Part shown: piece after piece, positions 53,043 to 62,724 of the stretch | How positions within the stretch are numbered: the first letter of the stretch is position 1 | Layout: each line of letters opens with the position of its first letter | DNA from: Roseateles_E cavernae | Lineage (GTDB): Bacteria; Pseudomonadota; Gammaproteobacteria; Burkholderiales; Burkholderiaceae_C | Assembly: GCF_040187885.1 (NCBI RefSeq) | Contig: NZ_JBDPLH010000004.1 | Coordinates: 266,118-330,117, forward strand | Length of the DNA stretch: 64,000 nt | Direction: 5' to 3' | Program-made: the position numbers and the translations under genes | Notes under the pieces: generated by a model | The model's database searches: none | What the model was told of the DNA's origin: nothing | Seen by the model: only the letters and a program-made list of their open reading frames with translations

Positions 53043-54020
53043 ATGAGCCGTCGAGTCTGGATACGTCGTTGTGTGGCCCTGAGCGCCGCTACCCTGGTCG
53101 CCCCGCTGGCCCTGGCCCAGAGCTATCCGGCCAAGCCGGTGCGCCTGATCGTGCCGTTTGCGCCGGGTGGCACCACCGACATCGTCGCGCGCGTGCTGGC
53201 CGAGAAGATCCAGGCCCATCTGGGCCAGAACCTGCTGGTCGACAACCGCGCCGGCGGCGGCGGTTCGATCGGCGCCAACGAAATCGTCAAGGCCGCGCCG
53301 GACGGCTACACGCTGGGCATGGCCACGGTGTCGACCACCGCGTCGAACCCCGCGATCAACCCCAAGATTCCCTACAACCCGCTGACCGACTTCACCTCCA
53401 TCATCAATGTGGCGGCCACGCCCAATGTGATCGCGGTGCACCCCTCGTTCCCGGCGCGTGACTACAAGGGCTTTGTCGCCGAGCTCAAGAAGAGCCCTGG
53501 CAAGTACAGCTTCGCCAGCTCGGGTACCGGCGGCATCGGCCATCTGCAGATGGAGCTCTACAAGAGCCTGGCCAATGTCTTCGTGCTGCACATCCCCTAT
53601 CGCGGCGCCGGCCCGGCGCTCAACGACACGGTGGCCGGCCAGGTGCCGATGATCTTCGACAACTTGCCCTCGGCCCTGCCTTTCATCAAGGACGGCCGGC
53701 TGATCCCCATCGTCGTGGCCGCGCCGAATCGCCTGGCCGTGCTGCCCAATGTGCCGACCTTCAAGGAAGTCGGTCTGGAGCCGGTCAACCGCATGGCCTA
53801 CTACGGCATCCATGGTCCCAAGAACCTGCCCAAGGAGGTGATCGACAAGGTCGCGGCGGCGGTCAAGAAGACCGTCGAGATGCCCGATGTGAAGAAGCGC
53901 ATCGAGGACACCGGCTCGCTGATCGTGGCCAACACGCCCGAGCAGTTCACGGCCCAGACCAAGGCCGAGTTCGAGGTCTACAAAAAGGTGGTCGAGCAGC
54001 AGAAGCTCAAGCTCGATTGA
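53043..54020 (+). CDS. Bug-type tripartite tricarboxylate transporter substrate-binding protein
   Basis: The 325-residue protein has a signal peptide (cleaved near ALAQ), then YPAKPVRLIVPFAPGGTTDIVARVLAEK and ENRAGGGGSIGANEIVKAAPDGYTL-like blocks, LHIPYRGAGPALNDTVAGQ and the C-terminal KPE-type helix. Bug proteins bind small carboxylates such as glutamate, aspartate or nicotinate in the periplasm. No TctA/TctB permease is adjacent, as is usual for Burkholderiales orphans. Confidence 0.93.
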   Translation: MSRRVWIRRCVALSAATLVAPLALAQSYPAKPVRLIVPFAPGGTTDIVARVLAEKIQAHLGQNLLVDNRAGGGGSIGANEIVKAAPDGYTLGMATVSTTASNPAINPKIPYNPLTDFTSIINVAATPNVIAVHPSFPARDYKGFVAELKKSPGKYSFASSGTGGIGHLQMELYKSLANVFVLHIPYRGAGPALNDTVAGQVPMIFDNLPSALPFIKDGRLIPIVVAAPNRLAVLPNVPTFKEVGLEPVNRMAYYGIHGPKNLPKEVIDKVAAAVKKTVEMPDVKKRIEDTGSLIVANTPEQFTAQTKAEFEVYKKVVEQQKLKLD

Positions 54021-54042
54021 GCCGGGCGCTGCAGCAGTGACC

Positions 54043-54070
54043 AAGGGCGCCGCGTGCGCCCTTTCTCTTT
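54043..54070 (+). terminator. Rho-independent terminator after the Bug gene
   Basis: The arms AAGGGCGC (54043-54050) and GCGCCCTT (54056-54063) form a hairpin with a CGCGT loop, followed by a T-rich run (TTTCTCTTT). It lies 22 bases after the stop and just before xerD. Confidence 0.65.
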
Positions 54071-54081
54071 GGAAGGCAAGG

Positions 54082-54996
54082 ATGGACAAGGAATCGTCTG
54101 CGCGTGCCGCCAGCGAGGCGGCGATCGCACGCTTCGTCGAGATGTTGTGGATCGAGGATGGTCTGGCCGCCAACACGCTGGCGGCCTACCGGCGCGATCT
54201 GAGTCTGCTGGCCGACTGGCTGGCACAGGCGCATGGCCTGGCGCTGGACGCTGCGCGGGAGCTGCATCTGCTGGGCTATGCGGCGGCCCGCCATGAGGGC
54301 AGCCGCGCGACCAGCTCGAACCGCCGACTCAGTGTCTTCAAGCGCTACTACCGCTGGGCTTTGCGCGAGCAGGCGCTGGCCGAGGACCCGACCTTGCGCC
54401 TGGCCAATGCCCGGCAGCCGCTGCGCGTGCCCAAGGTGCTGAGCCAGGCCCAGGTCGAGGCCTTGCTGGCGGCGCCCGAGGTGGAGGACACCTTGGGCCT
54501 GCGCGACCGCGCGATGCTGGAACTGATGTATGCCAGCGGCCTGCGGGTCAGCGAGCTGGTCGAGCTCAAGAGCGTGCATGTGGGCTTCAAGGAAGCGGTG
54601 CTGCGGATCACCGGCAAGGGCGCCAAGGAGCGCCTCGTTCCCTTCGGCGAGGAGGCGCACAGCTGGCTGCTGCGCTATCTGCAGGAGGCGCGAGCTACCC
54701 TGCTGAAGGGCCAGCGCTGCGACGCGCTGTTTGTCACGATCCGCGGCGATGGCATGACGAGGCAGATGTTCTGGAAGCTGGTCAAGAAGTACGCGCTGCA
54801 GGCCGGCATCACCGCGCCGCTGTCACCGCACACGCTGCGCCACGCCTTCGCCACCCATCTGCTCAACCACGGCGCCGATCTGCGCGCGGTGCAGCTGCTG
54901 CTGGGCCATGCCGACCTGTCGACCACGCAGATCTACACCCATGTGGCGCGCGAGCGGCTGAAGGCGATCCACGCGGCTCACCATCCAAGGGGCTGA
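54082..54996 (+). CDS. xerD: Tyrosine recombinase XerD
   Basis: The 304-residue recombinase has an N-terminal SAM-like DNA-binding region and the catalytic residues Arg in ASGLRVSELVEL, Lys in ITGKGAKERLVPFG, His-x-x-Arg in HTLRHAFATHLLNHGADLRAVQ, His in LLGHADLSTTQIYTHVA, and the nucleophile Tyr in that last block. With XerC it resolves chromosome dimers at dif. The ATG at 54082 follows a GGAAGG site. It is not associated with the cassette array, which would need an IntI with an extra patch not seen here. Confidence 0.93.
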   Translation: MDKESSARAASEAAIARFVEMLWIEDGLAANTLAAYRRDLSLLADWLAQAHGLALDAARELHLLGYAAARHEGSRATSSNRRLSVFKRYYRWALREQALAEDPTLRLANARQPLRVPKVLSQAQVEALLAAPEVEDTLGLRDRAMLELMYASGLRVSELVELKSVHVGFKEAVLRITGKGAKERLVPFGEEAHSWLLRYLQEARATLLKGQRCDALFVTIRGDGMTRQMFWKLVKKYALQAGITAPLSPHTLRHAFATHLLNHGADLRAVQLLLGHADLSTTQIYTHVARERLKAIHAAHHPRG

Positions 54997-55034
54997 GTCG
55001 GGACCGAGGGCCAGCCCTGCGGCTGGGGGTGACT

Positions 55035-55508
55035 TCACAGCACCGGCAGCGGCGCCGGCGGCTTGATTTCTTCCAGGCAGATCATCGAGCGGATGTCGGC
55101 GACGCCGGGGATCTGCATCAGCCGGTCGGTCAGGAACTGCGACAGGCTCTTCAGGTCGGCGGCGACGACCTTCAGCAGATAGTCGCAGTCGCCCGAGACG
55201 GTGTGGCATTCCAGAATCTCGGGGAAGTCGCGGATCAGGGCCTCGATCTCGCGCACGCGACCGAAGGCATCGGCCTCGATATTGAGGCTGACAAAGGCGG
55301 TCACGCCCAGGCCCAGCGTGGCCGGCTGCACCATGGCCCGGTAGCCGCGCAGCACGCCACGTTCCTCCAGCTGCTTGACACGGCGCAGGGTTTGCGGCGG
55401 CGACAGATGGATGCGGGATGCCAGGTCCACATTGGAGAGGCGGCCGTCGCGCTGCAGGATCTCGATGATTCTGCGGTCGATGGTGTCGAGGGGGCCGGCT
55501 TCGCTCAT
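55035..55508 (-). CDS. Lrp/AsnC family transcriptional regulator
   Basis: The 157-residue protein has the Lrp helix-turn-helix (LDTIDRRIIEILQRDGRLSNVDLASRIHLSPPQTLRRVKQLEE, cited in part) and a C-terminal RAM domain (about 70-150, with HTVSGDCDYLLKVVAADLKSL). It probably senses an amino acid and acts as an octamer. It is 49 bases downstream of the siderophore-receptor gene on the same strand; whether they share a transcript is unclear. Confidence 0.9.
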   Translation of the reverse strand: MSEAGPLDTIDRRIIEILQRDGRLSNVDLASRIHLSPPQTLRRVKQLEERGVLRGYRAMVQPATLGLGVTAFVSLNIEADAFGRVREIEALIRDFPEILECHTVSGDCDYLLKVVAADLKSLSQFLTDRLMQIPGVADIRSMICLEEIKPPAPLPVL

Positions 55509-55557
55509 GGTGGCCGCATTGTCCTTGCAAATCGGCCGCCGGCCGCCGCAGGACCGA

Positions 55558-57801
55558 TCAGAGCGTGTGGCTGAGCGTCAGGGTCAGGCCGCGCGGCTTG
55601 CCGTAGGTGTAGCCGCTCCAGCTGCTGCTGTAGTACTTCTTGTCCAGCAGATTGTCGACATTGGCCTGCAGCGAGAGCTTCTTGCTGAACTCGTACCTGA
55701 GCATCAGGTCCACCAGCGCATAGCTGGGCTGGCCGACATGCTCGTTGACCTTGCTCACGGGATTCTCCAGGCGCGTCAGCTGCGCGCTCTCCCAGTTGAT
55801 GCCGCCGCCGACGCTGAAGCCCTGCAGGCTGCCGCCCAGGGTGTACTTGCTGAACAGCTTGAGCTGGCGGCGCGGATGGTCCAGCGCCGCTTGCACGCCC
55901 TGGCCGTCCTTGGTCGAGAAGTGGGTCCAGCCGGCGCTGAGGCTCCAGCCTGGCGCCAACTCGCCCGCCAGCTCCAGCTCCCAGCCCTGCGAGCGCACGC
56001 CCTGGCCGGCGCGCTTGGCCGGGGTGGTGGTTCCGGGGATGAACTGGCCCGGATCCGGCTCGGCGAAGTTGTCCTGGTCGACGCGGAATACCGCAGCCGA
56101 GGCATTCAGCCGGCCGTCCAGCAACTCGCCCTTGATGCCGCCCTCATAGCTCTTGCCGCGCAGCGGGTCGAGGTACTTGCCGTGGCGGTCGCGCTCGTTC
56201 TGCGGCTTGAAGATGTCGGTGTAGCTGGCGTAGAGGGACAGCTCCTTGTTCAGGTCGAAGATCAGGCCCGCATAGGGGGTGAACTCGCCCTTGTGCTCGA
56301 TCGTGAAGGCCTCGGGAGTCCAGAGGCCGACCTTGTGCTCCTTCTTCCAATGGCTGATACGACCGCCGAGTATCAGCTTCAATGGGTCGCTCAGTTGCAG
56401 CCGGGCCGCCGCATAGGCGCCGGACTGGATGGTGGCATCGCTGCTGCCGACTTCCAGAGCCTTCATCGCCGGCCGTGCATAGGAGCCATCCCAGCGATTG
56501 AAGTCGCCGACCGCAGCCTGCTGCTCGTCCAGCGGAGCTCCATTGTCCCAACCGGCCTTGGCGCGGCTATGGCTCAGGCCCAGGCTCAGCTCATGGGCGC
56601 GGCCCCACAGCCGGAAGGGGCCACTGGCCGTCAGGGCCAGCTGGTTCTGGGTCGGCTCGGCGCGGTAGTGATAGGGCATGGCGTTCAGGCCCAGACCAGT
56701 GTTGCGGTCGGGCAGGCCGGTTATCCAGAGCAGCATCGACTCCTCGCGCTGCTTGAAGTGGTTCAGGTCCAGACTGACGCGCCAGAGGTTCTCGAACTGG
56801 TGGCTCAGTTTGGCGAAGGCGGTTTGCTGGCGCGTGTCCCACTGGTTCCAGCGCGTGGCGGTGGTCTTGCTGCGATCCCAGCGGGTAGGGCTGCCATCGG
56901 CATACCAGTAGGTCAGCCCACCCCAGTAGACGCCATTGCGCTTGTCGTCCTGGCTGCTGGCGCCGACGCTCAGGCGTGTGGTCGTGCCGAGGTCGGCATC
57001 GATGACGCCGTACAGCACGCTGCGCCTGGTGTTCTCGAGGTCGATGAAGGCATGCTGCCGTTCGTGGTTGGCGACCACCCGGCCCCGCACCCGGCCATCC
57101 TCGCTCAGCGGGGTGGACAGGTCCACAGTCAGACCCCGGTGCTGCCAGCTGCCCAGGCTGGCCTGGACCGAGCCGCTGAAGACCCTGCTGTCGGCTCGCT
57201 TGCGCACCAGATTGATGGCCGCCGAAGGGTTGCCGGCGCCGCTGAGCAGACCGGTGGAGCCGCGCACGACCTCGACGCGCTCATAGAGCACCGTGCTGTC
57301 GTTTTCGCCGCCGATATTGATTTTCTCGACCGGCACGCCGTCGTACTGGTAGTTGTCGATCTCGAAGCCGCGCACCGACAGGCTGTTGCGGCCGCGGTCG
57401 GTGTCCTTGTACGACAGGCCGGGTGTGCCCTGCAGCACATCGGCCACCTGGCGCATCGCCTGATCGCTGATGCGCTGCTGGGTGATCACGGTCACCGACT
57501 GCGGGGTGTCGCGCAGCGACAGGGTCAGGCCGGTGGCGGACTGGCTGGCACCGGCGGTGTAGGACTGGCTTTCATGGGTGCTGCGCGCCTTGACCTTCAC
57601 GACGGGCAAGACCGCTGCGTCGTTCACTTCCGGAGCCGGTTCCTGCGCCCCCTGTTGCGCTTGGGCCAGACTCGGCAGCGCCAGTGCCATCAGGGTGGCC
57701 AGCAGGCTCAGGCGCCCTGTCTCGGCGCGGGCAGCGGCGGTGGCCGCCAGGGAGTGATCGGCAAGCTGGGCGCGCTGCGCCTTGATACGGGACGATGTCA
57801 T
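55558..57801 (-). CDS. TonB-dependent ferric-siderophore receptor
   Basis: The 747-residue receptor has a signal peptide (ending LAQAQ), a TonB-box-like VVKVKARS stretch, a plug domain (LRDTPQSVTVITQQRISDQAMRQVADVLQGTPG, cited in part; YERVEVVRGSTGLLSGAGNPSAAINLVRK) and a 22-strand barrel ending TYGKPRGLTLTLSHTL. This is the FhuE/FpvA-like group. A Fur-type operator lies 65 bases upstream, so iron limitation should induce it. The siderophore is unknown, as no biosynthesis gene is near. Confidence 0.9.
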   Translation of the reverse strand: MTSSRIKAQRAQLADHSLAATAAARAETGRLSLLATLMALALPSLAQAQQGAQEPAPEVNDAAVLPVVKVKARSTHESQSYTAGASQSATGLTLSLRDTPQSVTVITQQRISDQAMRQVADVLQGTPGLSYKDTDRGRNSLSVRGFEIDNYQYDGVPVEKINIGGENDSTVLYERVEVVRGSTGLLSGAGNPSAAINLVRKRADSRVFSGSVQASLGSWQHRGLTVDLSTPLSEDGRVRGRVVANHERQHAFIDLENTRRSVLYGVIDADLGTTTRLSVGASSQDDKRNGVYWGGLTYWYADGSPTRWDRSKTTATRWNQWDTRQQTAFAKLSHQFENLWRVSLDLNHFKQREESMLLWITGLPDRNTGLGLNAMPYHYRAEPTQNQLALTASGPFRLWGRAHELSLGLSHSRAKAGWDNGAPLDEQQAAVGDFNRWDGSYARPAMKALEVGSSDATIQSGAYAAARLQLSDPLKLILGGRISHWKKEHKVGLWTPEAFTIEHKGEFTPYAGLIFDLNKELSLYASYTDIFKPQNERDRHGKYLDPLRGKSYEGGIKGELLDGRLNASAAVFRVDQDNFAEPDPGQFIPGTTTPAKRAGQGVRSQGWELELAGELAPGWSLSAGWTHFSTKDGQGVQAALDHPRRQLKLFSKYTLGGSLQGFSVGGGINWESAQLTRLENPVSKVNEHVGQPSYALVDLMLRYEFSKKLSLQANVDNLLDKKYYSSSWSGYTYGKPRGLTLTLSHTL

Positions 57802-57865
57802 CGGAGGAGTTGTATGGACAAGCCCGCCACAGCCTGGGTTCAGGCCCGCAGTGGCTTGTTTTGTG

Positions 57866-57890
57866 AATGAGAATTGTTGTTATTCGCATT
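57866..57890. promoter_or_regulatory. Putative Fur box of the siderophore receptor
   Basis: AATGAGAAT and ATTCGCATT are inverted arms (one mismatch each side in the middle base pair) around TGTTGTT, a common betaproteobacterial Fur-box form. It lies 65 bases upstream of the TonB receptor start and is AT-rich compared with its surroundings. Confidence 0.7.
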
Positions 57891-58004
57891 GTAGAGTCAG
57901 CGTTGACACGATCAGGGGAAAAGCCCCGGGCTGTTGCATCCAAGCCACCGTGAGGGCGATTGGCGGGCGACCGGCCCGAGGGCAAGCCGGCGGACAATCC
58001 GGCC

Positions 58005-58607
58005 ATGGACCACAGTTTTCTCTCCGCCTTCATCCTCTTGCTGCTGGTGCTGGACCCGCTGGGCAGCCTGCCGATCTTCATCCCCATCATGCGAGCGGTC
58101 CCCAAGCCGCGGCGCAAGCTGGTGGCGCTGCGCGAGGTCGGCATCGCTTTCGGCGTGCTGTTCGCCTTCATGTTCGTCGGCGACGCATTCCTGCGGGTGA
58201 TGCACCTGTCGGAGCGCTCGCTGGAGGTGGCCGGCGGTGTGATCCTGCTGATCATCGCGATCCGCATGATTTTTGGCAGCAGCGGCGAATCGGCCTATGG
58301 CCTGGAGCCTGGCCGCGAGCCCTTCATCTTCCCGCTGGCCGTGCCTTTGTTGGCCGGCCCCTCGGCGATGGCCACCGTGCTGCTGCTGGCCTCGCGCCAG
58401 CCCGACCGCATCTGGGAGTGGATTGCCGCGCTCACTGCGGCCATGGTGGTCTCGGGCCTGACCCTGATCCTGGCCGACCGCATCCGCAAGCTGCTGGGCG
58501 ACTCGGTGGTGTCGGCGATCGAGAAGCTGATGGGCCTGGTGCTGACCGCGATCGCGGTCGAGATGGTGCTGGCCGGCCTGAAGCGCTACTTCATCGGCGG
58601 GCTCTGA
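58005..58607 (+). CDS. MarC family membrane protein
   Basis: The 200-residue protein has six membrane helices and the MarC pattern: LLLLVLDPLGSLPIFIPIM at the N-terminus, LEVAGGVILLIIAIRMIFG and PLAVPLLAGPSAMATVLLLAS, with the family end AVEMVLAGLKRYF. The role of the family is unknown; MarC itself is not a drug pump. The start at 58005 (MDHSF) is preferred over the open frame at 57960. Confidence 0.9.
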   Translation: MDHSFLSAFILLLLVLDPLGSLPIFIPIMRAVPKPRRKLVALREVGIAFGVLFAFMFVGDAFLRVMHLSERSLEVAGGVILLIIAIRMIFGSSGESAYGLEPGREPFIFPLAVPLLAGPSAMATVLLLASRQPDRIWEWIAALTAAMVVSGLTLILADRIRKLLGDSVVSAIEKLMGLVLTAIAVEMVLAGLKRYFIGGL

Positions 58608-58858
58608 GAGCGCCGCTGCAAATCCACGATACGAAAACGACATTTCATATCGTGGTATTTTCTCATGCTGCGCCGCGACATTTTTTCTCATTATGGAGAA
58701 GTTGTTTTCGTGATCCGGTATTGAAAGTGCAAGTTGTTGATTTGCAAGGAGAATATTTTTAGTCTTATATAAGACACAACACTTCCGCAGAGCAGGGGCG
58801 AGGACTACGCTTAAGCCATCGATTCCTTCCTACCCCCAACCGCTTGCAGGAGTACTTC
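58608..58858 (+). promoter_or_regulatory. AT-rich promoter region of the isocitrate lyase gene
   Basis: This 251-base gap is far more AT-rich than the rest of the window. It holds an inverted repeat with arms CCACGATA (58624-58631) and TATCGTGG (58648-58655) and a perfect 14-base palindrome at 58762-58775. An AGGAG ribosome site precedes the aceA ATG. No ORF is visible. Confidence 0.6.
58762..58775. promoter_or_regulatory. Perfect palindrome upstream of aceA
   Basis: GTCTTATATAAGAC is fully self-complementary and lies 84 bases before the isocitrate lyase start. Its position and symmetry suggest an operator for a dimeric regulator of central metabolism. I cannot name the regulator. Confidence 0.6.
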
Positions 58859-60157
<1,299 letters not shown>

Positions 60158-60175
60158 TGCACCCCTCAAGTGATT

Positions 60176-60235
60176 GAGCCCCGGCATCCGGGGCTCGTAT
60201 CGCCGGGCCGGCCTCCACAAGAGGTCGGCCTTTTT
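60176..60235 (+). terminator. Double terminator after aceA
   Basis: A first hairpin has perfect arms GAGCCCCGG and CCGGGGCTC around CAT (60176-60196). A second has arms GGCCGGCCTC and GAGGTCGGCC around CACAA (60206-60230), followed by TTTTT. The second is a typical intrinsic terminator. Confidence 0.85.
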
Positions 60236-60251
60236 GCTGGCCGGTCCGCGC

Positions 60252-60440
60252 TCAGCCCTGCAGGGCCAGCCACCAGCGGATGAAGAAGGGCATCTGTCGG
60301 CGGCGCCCGGTGTGTCGGCCGTAGATAGGCGTAGCCTCGGCAGGCGCTGGCAGGCTGGGATGGCGGTTCATACCGGACACATCCTGCCGATGACGCCGGC
60401 CTGCGGGTGTCAGCAATGGAAACAAAAGACTTCGGTCCAT
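60252..60440 (-). CDS. Possible small protein (62 residues)
   Basis: An ATG at 60440 is preceded by an ideal ribosome site (AGGAGG, 7 bases upstream) and opens a 62-residue frame with a basic middle (GRRHRQD, TGRRRQ) and an aromatic-hydrophobic end (FFIRWWLALQG). It occupies an otherwise empty 310-base gap between the aceA terminator and the alcohol dehydrogenase stop. I recognise no family; the ribosome site is the only positive signal. Confidence 0.3.
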   Translation of the reverse strand: MDRSLLFPLLTPAGRRHRQDVSGMNRHPSLPAPAEATPIYGRHTGRRRQMPFFIRWWLALQG

Positions 60441-60551
60441 GACCCGCCTCCTGCCTGTGAACACCGCTTCATTGCAACCGATGTGCCGCTCGCCGGGCAT
60501 AGGAAGCCGGCTGTAAACCCTGTCGGGCATTGCCTGACGCTTGTCCCCTGG

Positions 60552-61709
60552 TCAAAGCGAGGCGGTGAGCATCTCGCGGTAGTCCTCGCGCGTGGCCAGG
60601 CGCGGATTGGTCTTGTGGCAATGGTCCAGCATTGCGCCGTCGATGACGCGCTCGAACAGTTCTTCGCCGACCCCCAGCGCCGCCAGCCCCGGGGCCAGGC
60701 CCAGCCGCGCATTCATCGCGCGCAGCGCTTCGGCCACCGCGTGGCCGGCGGCATCGCAGCCGGGCAGGCCCATGGCCTGGGCCATGCGTTGCAGCCGGTC
60801 GTCCTGATGCAGGCTGGGGTGCTGGGCATTGAACTTGACGACGGCCGGCAGGAACACCGCGTTCAGCGTGCCGTGGTGCAGGCGCGGGTTGACGCCGCCC
60901 AGGCTGTGGCTGAGCGAATGCACGCAGCCCAGGCCCTTCTGGAAGGCCATCGCACCCTGCATGCTGGCGCTCATCATGGCCCAGCGCGCCTCGCGGTCGG
61001 ACCCTGTGCCGGTGGCGCGCTCGATGGCGGCCCAGCCACGGCGCAGGCCTTCCAGCGCGATGCCGTCGGCCGGCGGGTTGACGGCGGCCGACATAAAGGT
61101 CTCCATGCAGTGCGCGATCGCGTCCATGCCGGTGGCGGCGGTCAGCAGGGCCGGCAGACCCAGGGTCAGCTCGGGGTCGCAGATCGCGGCCTTGGGCATC
61201 AGCTCCCAGCTGTGAAAGCCCAGCTTGCGGCCGTCGTCGACGATGATGATGGCGCCGCGCGCCACCTCCGAGCCGGTGCCGGCCGTGGTCGGCACCGCGA
61301 TCACCGGCGCCACCGCCTTGGTGATCCTGGGGCTGCCGCCCTCGATGGTGGCGTAGCTCTTCAGCGGCCCCGCGTGCGTCGCGGCAATCGCGACGCCCTT
61401 GGCCAGGTCCATGCTGGAGCCGCCGCCGATGGCCACCAGGCCGTCGCAGCCGAGCTCTTGATACATCAGGGCAGCGGCGCGTACCGCCGCCTCGGTGGGG
61501 TTGGCGGGCGTGGCGTCGAACACCGGCGGCCATGCGGTGTCGGCGGCGCCCCAGGCCGCCAGCGCCTTGGCCAGCACGCCGGCAGCGCGCACGCCGGCGT
61601 CGCTGATGATCAGTGGCCTGTGGATGCCGATGCGCTCGCATTCCTGCGGCAGCAGCGCGCTAGCGCCGAAGTCGAACTGGATCTGGGTCAGGTACTGGAT
61701 CAGGGCCAT
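60552..61709 (-). CDS. Iron-containing alcohol dehydrogenase (group III)
   Basis: The 385-residue enzyme has the NAD-binding GGGSSMDLAKG, VPTTAGTGSEV and iron ligands spread over GMDAIAHCMETF, HSLSHSLGG and HHGTLNAVFLP. The substrate (a primary alcohol, diol or lactaldehyde) cannot be read from sequence. The start at 61709 follows AAGGAG. It is divergent from an esterase gene with a 55-base gap. Confidence 0.92.
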   Translation of the reverse strand: MALIQYLTQIQFDFGASALLPQECERIGIHRPLIISDAGVRAAGVLAKALAAWGAADTAWPPVFDATPANPTEAAVRAAALMYQELGCDGLVAIGGGSSMDLAKGVAIAATHAGPLKSYATIEGGSPRITKAVAPVIAVPTTAGTGSEVARGAIIIVDDGRKLGFHSWELMPKAAICDPELTLGLPALLTAATGMDAIAHCMETFMSAAVNPPADGIALEGLRRGWAAIERATGTGSDREARWAMMSASMQGAMAFQKGLGCVHSLSHSLGGVNPRLHHGTLNAVFLPAVVKFNAQHPSLHQDDRLQRMAQAMGLPGCDAAGHAVAEALRAMNARLGLAPGLAALGVGEELFERVIDGAMLDHCHKTNPRLATREDYREMLTASL

Positions 61710-61764
61710 CGCTCTCGTCTCCTTGGGGGCTCTGGCACACTGCGCGCCAATGCCCCGAGCGTAG

Positions 61765-62724
61765 TTGTTGGAGTTCTTGTTGAGTAGCACCTTGTTGACA
61801 CCGCGCATGGCCGGTGTGCTCACGCGCATACACCGCGCCAATCGCCCGCCGTTTCACAGCCTGAGCCCGAAGCAGGCGCGCATCGCCTATCTGATGGGGG
61901 CCGAGATCCTGGATCTGCCGCGCGCGCCGCTGGCCCGTATCGAGAATCTGCAGGTGCCCGGTGCCGAAGGCCCGCTGGCCGCCCGGCTTTATGCGCCCAA
62001 GACCCGGGACGAGGCCCGGCTGCCGGTGCTGCTCTATCTGCACGGCGGCGGCTTCACGATAGGCAGCCTGGAGACGCACGACAGCCTGTGCCGGCAGTTG
62101 GCGCTGCGCTCGGGCGCGGCAGTGCTGGCGCTGGACTACCGGCTGGCGCCCGAGCACCGCTTTCCGGCCGCCGTCGACGACTGCTGGGCGGTGATGCGCT
62201 GGCTGGTGGGCGCGGCCGACTCGCTGGGCCTGGACGGCAGCCGGCTGGCGGTCGGCGGCGACAGCGCCGGCGGCACGCTGGCAGCGGTCTGCGCGCTGCA
62301 TGCCCGCGATCTGGGCCTGCCGCTGGCGCTGCAACTGCTGATCACGCCGGGCACGACGGCCCATGCCGACACCGCCTCGCACAAGCTGTTTGCCAACGGC
62401 TTCCTGCTCGATGCGGCCTCGATTGCCTGGTTCTTCGACCACTACATCGCCCACCACCACAAGCGCGACTGGCGCTTCGCGCCGCTGGAGGCCGAGGACC
62501 ACGGCGGCCTGGCTCCCGCCTGCGTGCTGCTGGCCGAATGCGATCCGCTGGTCGACGAGGGCATTGCCTATGCCGACCGGCTGCGCGCGGCCGGCGGCCA
62601 GGTGCAGCTGGAGCTCTATCGCGGCGTCACCCACGACTTCATCAAGATGGGCCGCCAAATCCCCGAAGCCCTGCTGGCGCTGGACGCCTGCGGCCTCGCC
62701 ATCAAGGAGGCCTTGCAGCCATGA
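61765..62724 (+). CDS. HSL-family alpha/beta hydrolase (acetyl-esterase-like)
   Basis: The 319-residue hydrolase has the oxyanion block LYLHGGGFTIGS, nucleophile in GGDSAGGTLAA, aspartate in ECDPLVDEG and histidine in GVTHDFIKMG. It cleaves short-chain esters in the cytoplasm. The start is uncertain: TTG at 61765 keeps the LLTPRMAG segment typical of the family, while the first ATG is at 61807. Its stop overlaps the next gene by 4 bases. Confidence 0.88.
   Translation: MLEFLLSSTLLTPRMAGVLTRIHRANRPPFHSLSPKQARIAYLMGAEILDLPRAPLARIENLQVPGAEGPLAARLYAPKTRDEARLPVLLYLHGGGFTIGSLETHDSLCRQLALRSGAAVLALDYRLAPEHRFPAAVDDCWAVMRWLVGAADSLGLDGSRLAVGGDSAGGTLAAVCALHARDLGLPLALQLLITPGTTAHADTASHKLFANGFLLDAASIAWFFDHYIAHHHKRDWRFAPLEAEDHGGLAPACVLLAECDPLVDEGIAYADRLRAAGGQVQLELYRGVTHDFIKMGRQIPEALLALDACGLAIKEALQP

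Noticed and set aside
54082..54996. Tyrosine recombinase as the integrase of the cassette array
   Set aside because: It is a standard XerD without the extra IntI patch and lies 33 kb from the array.
57814..57870. 18-codon plus-strand ORF after a GGAGGAG box inside the TonB receptor upstream region
   Set aside because: It is very short and overlaps the probable Fur site and promoter; there is no sign of conservation.
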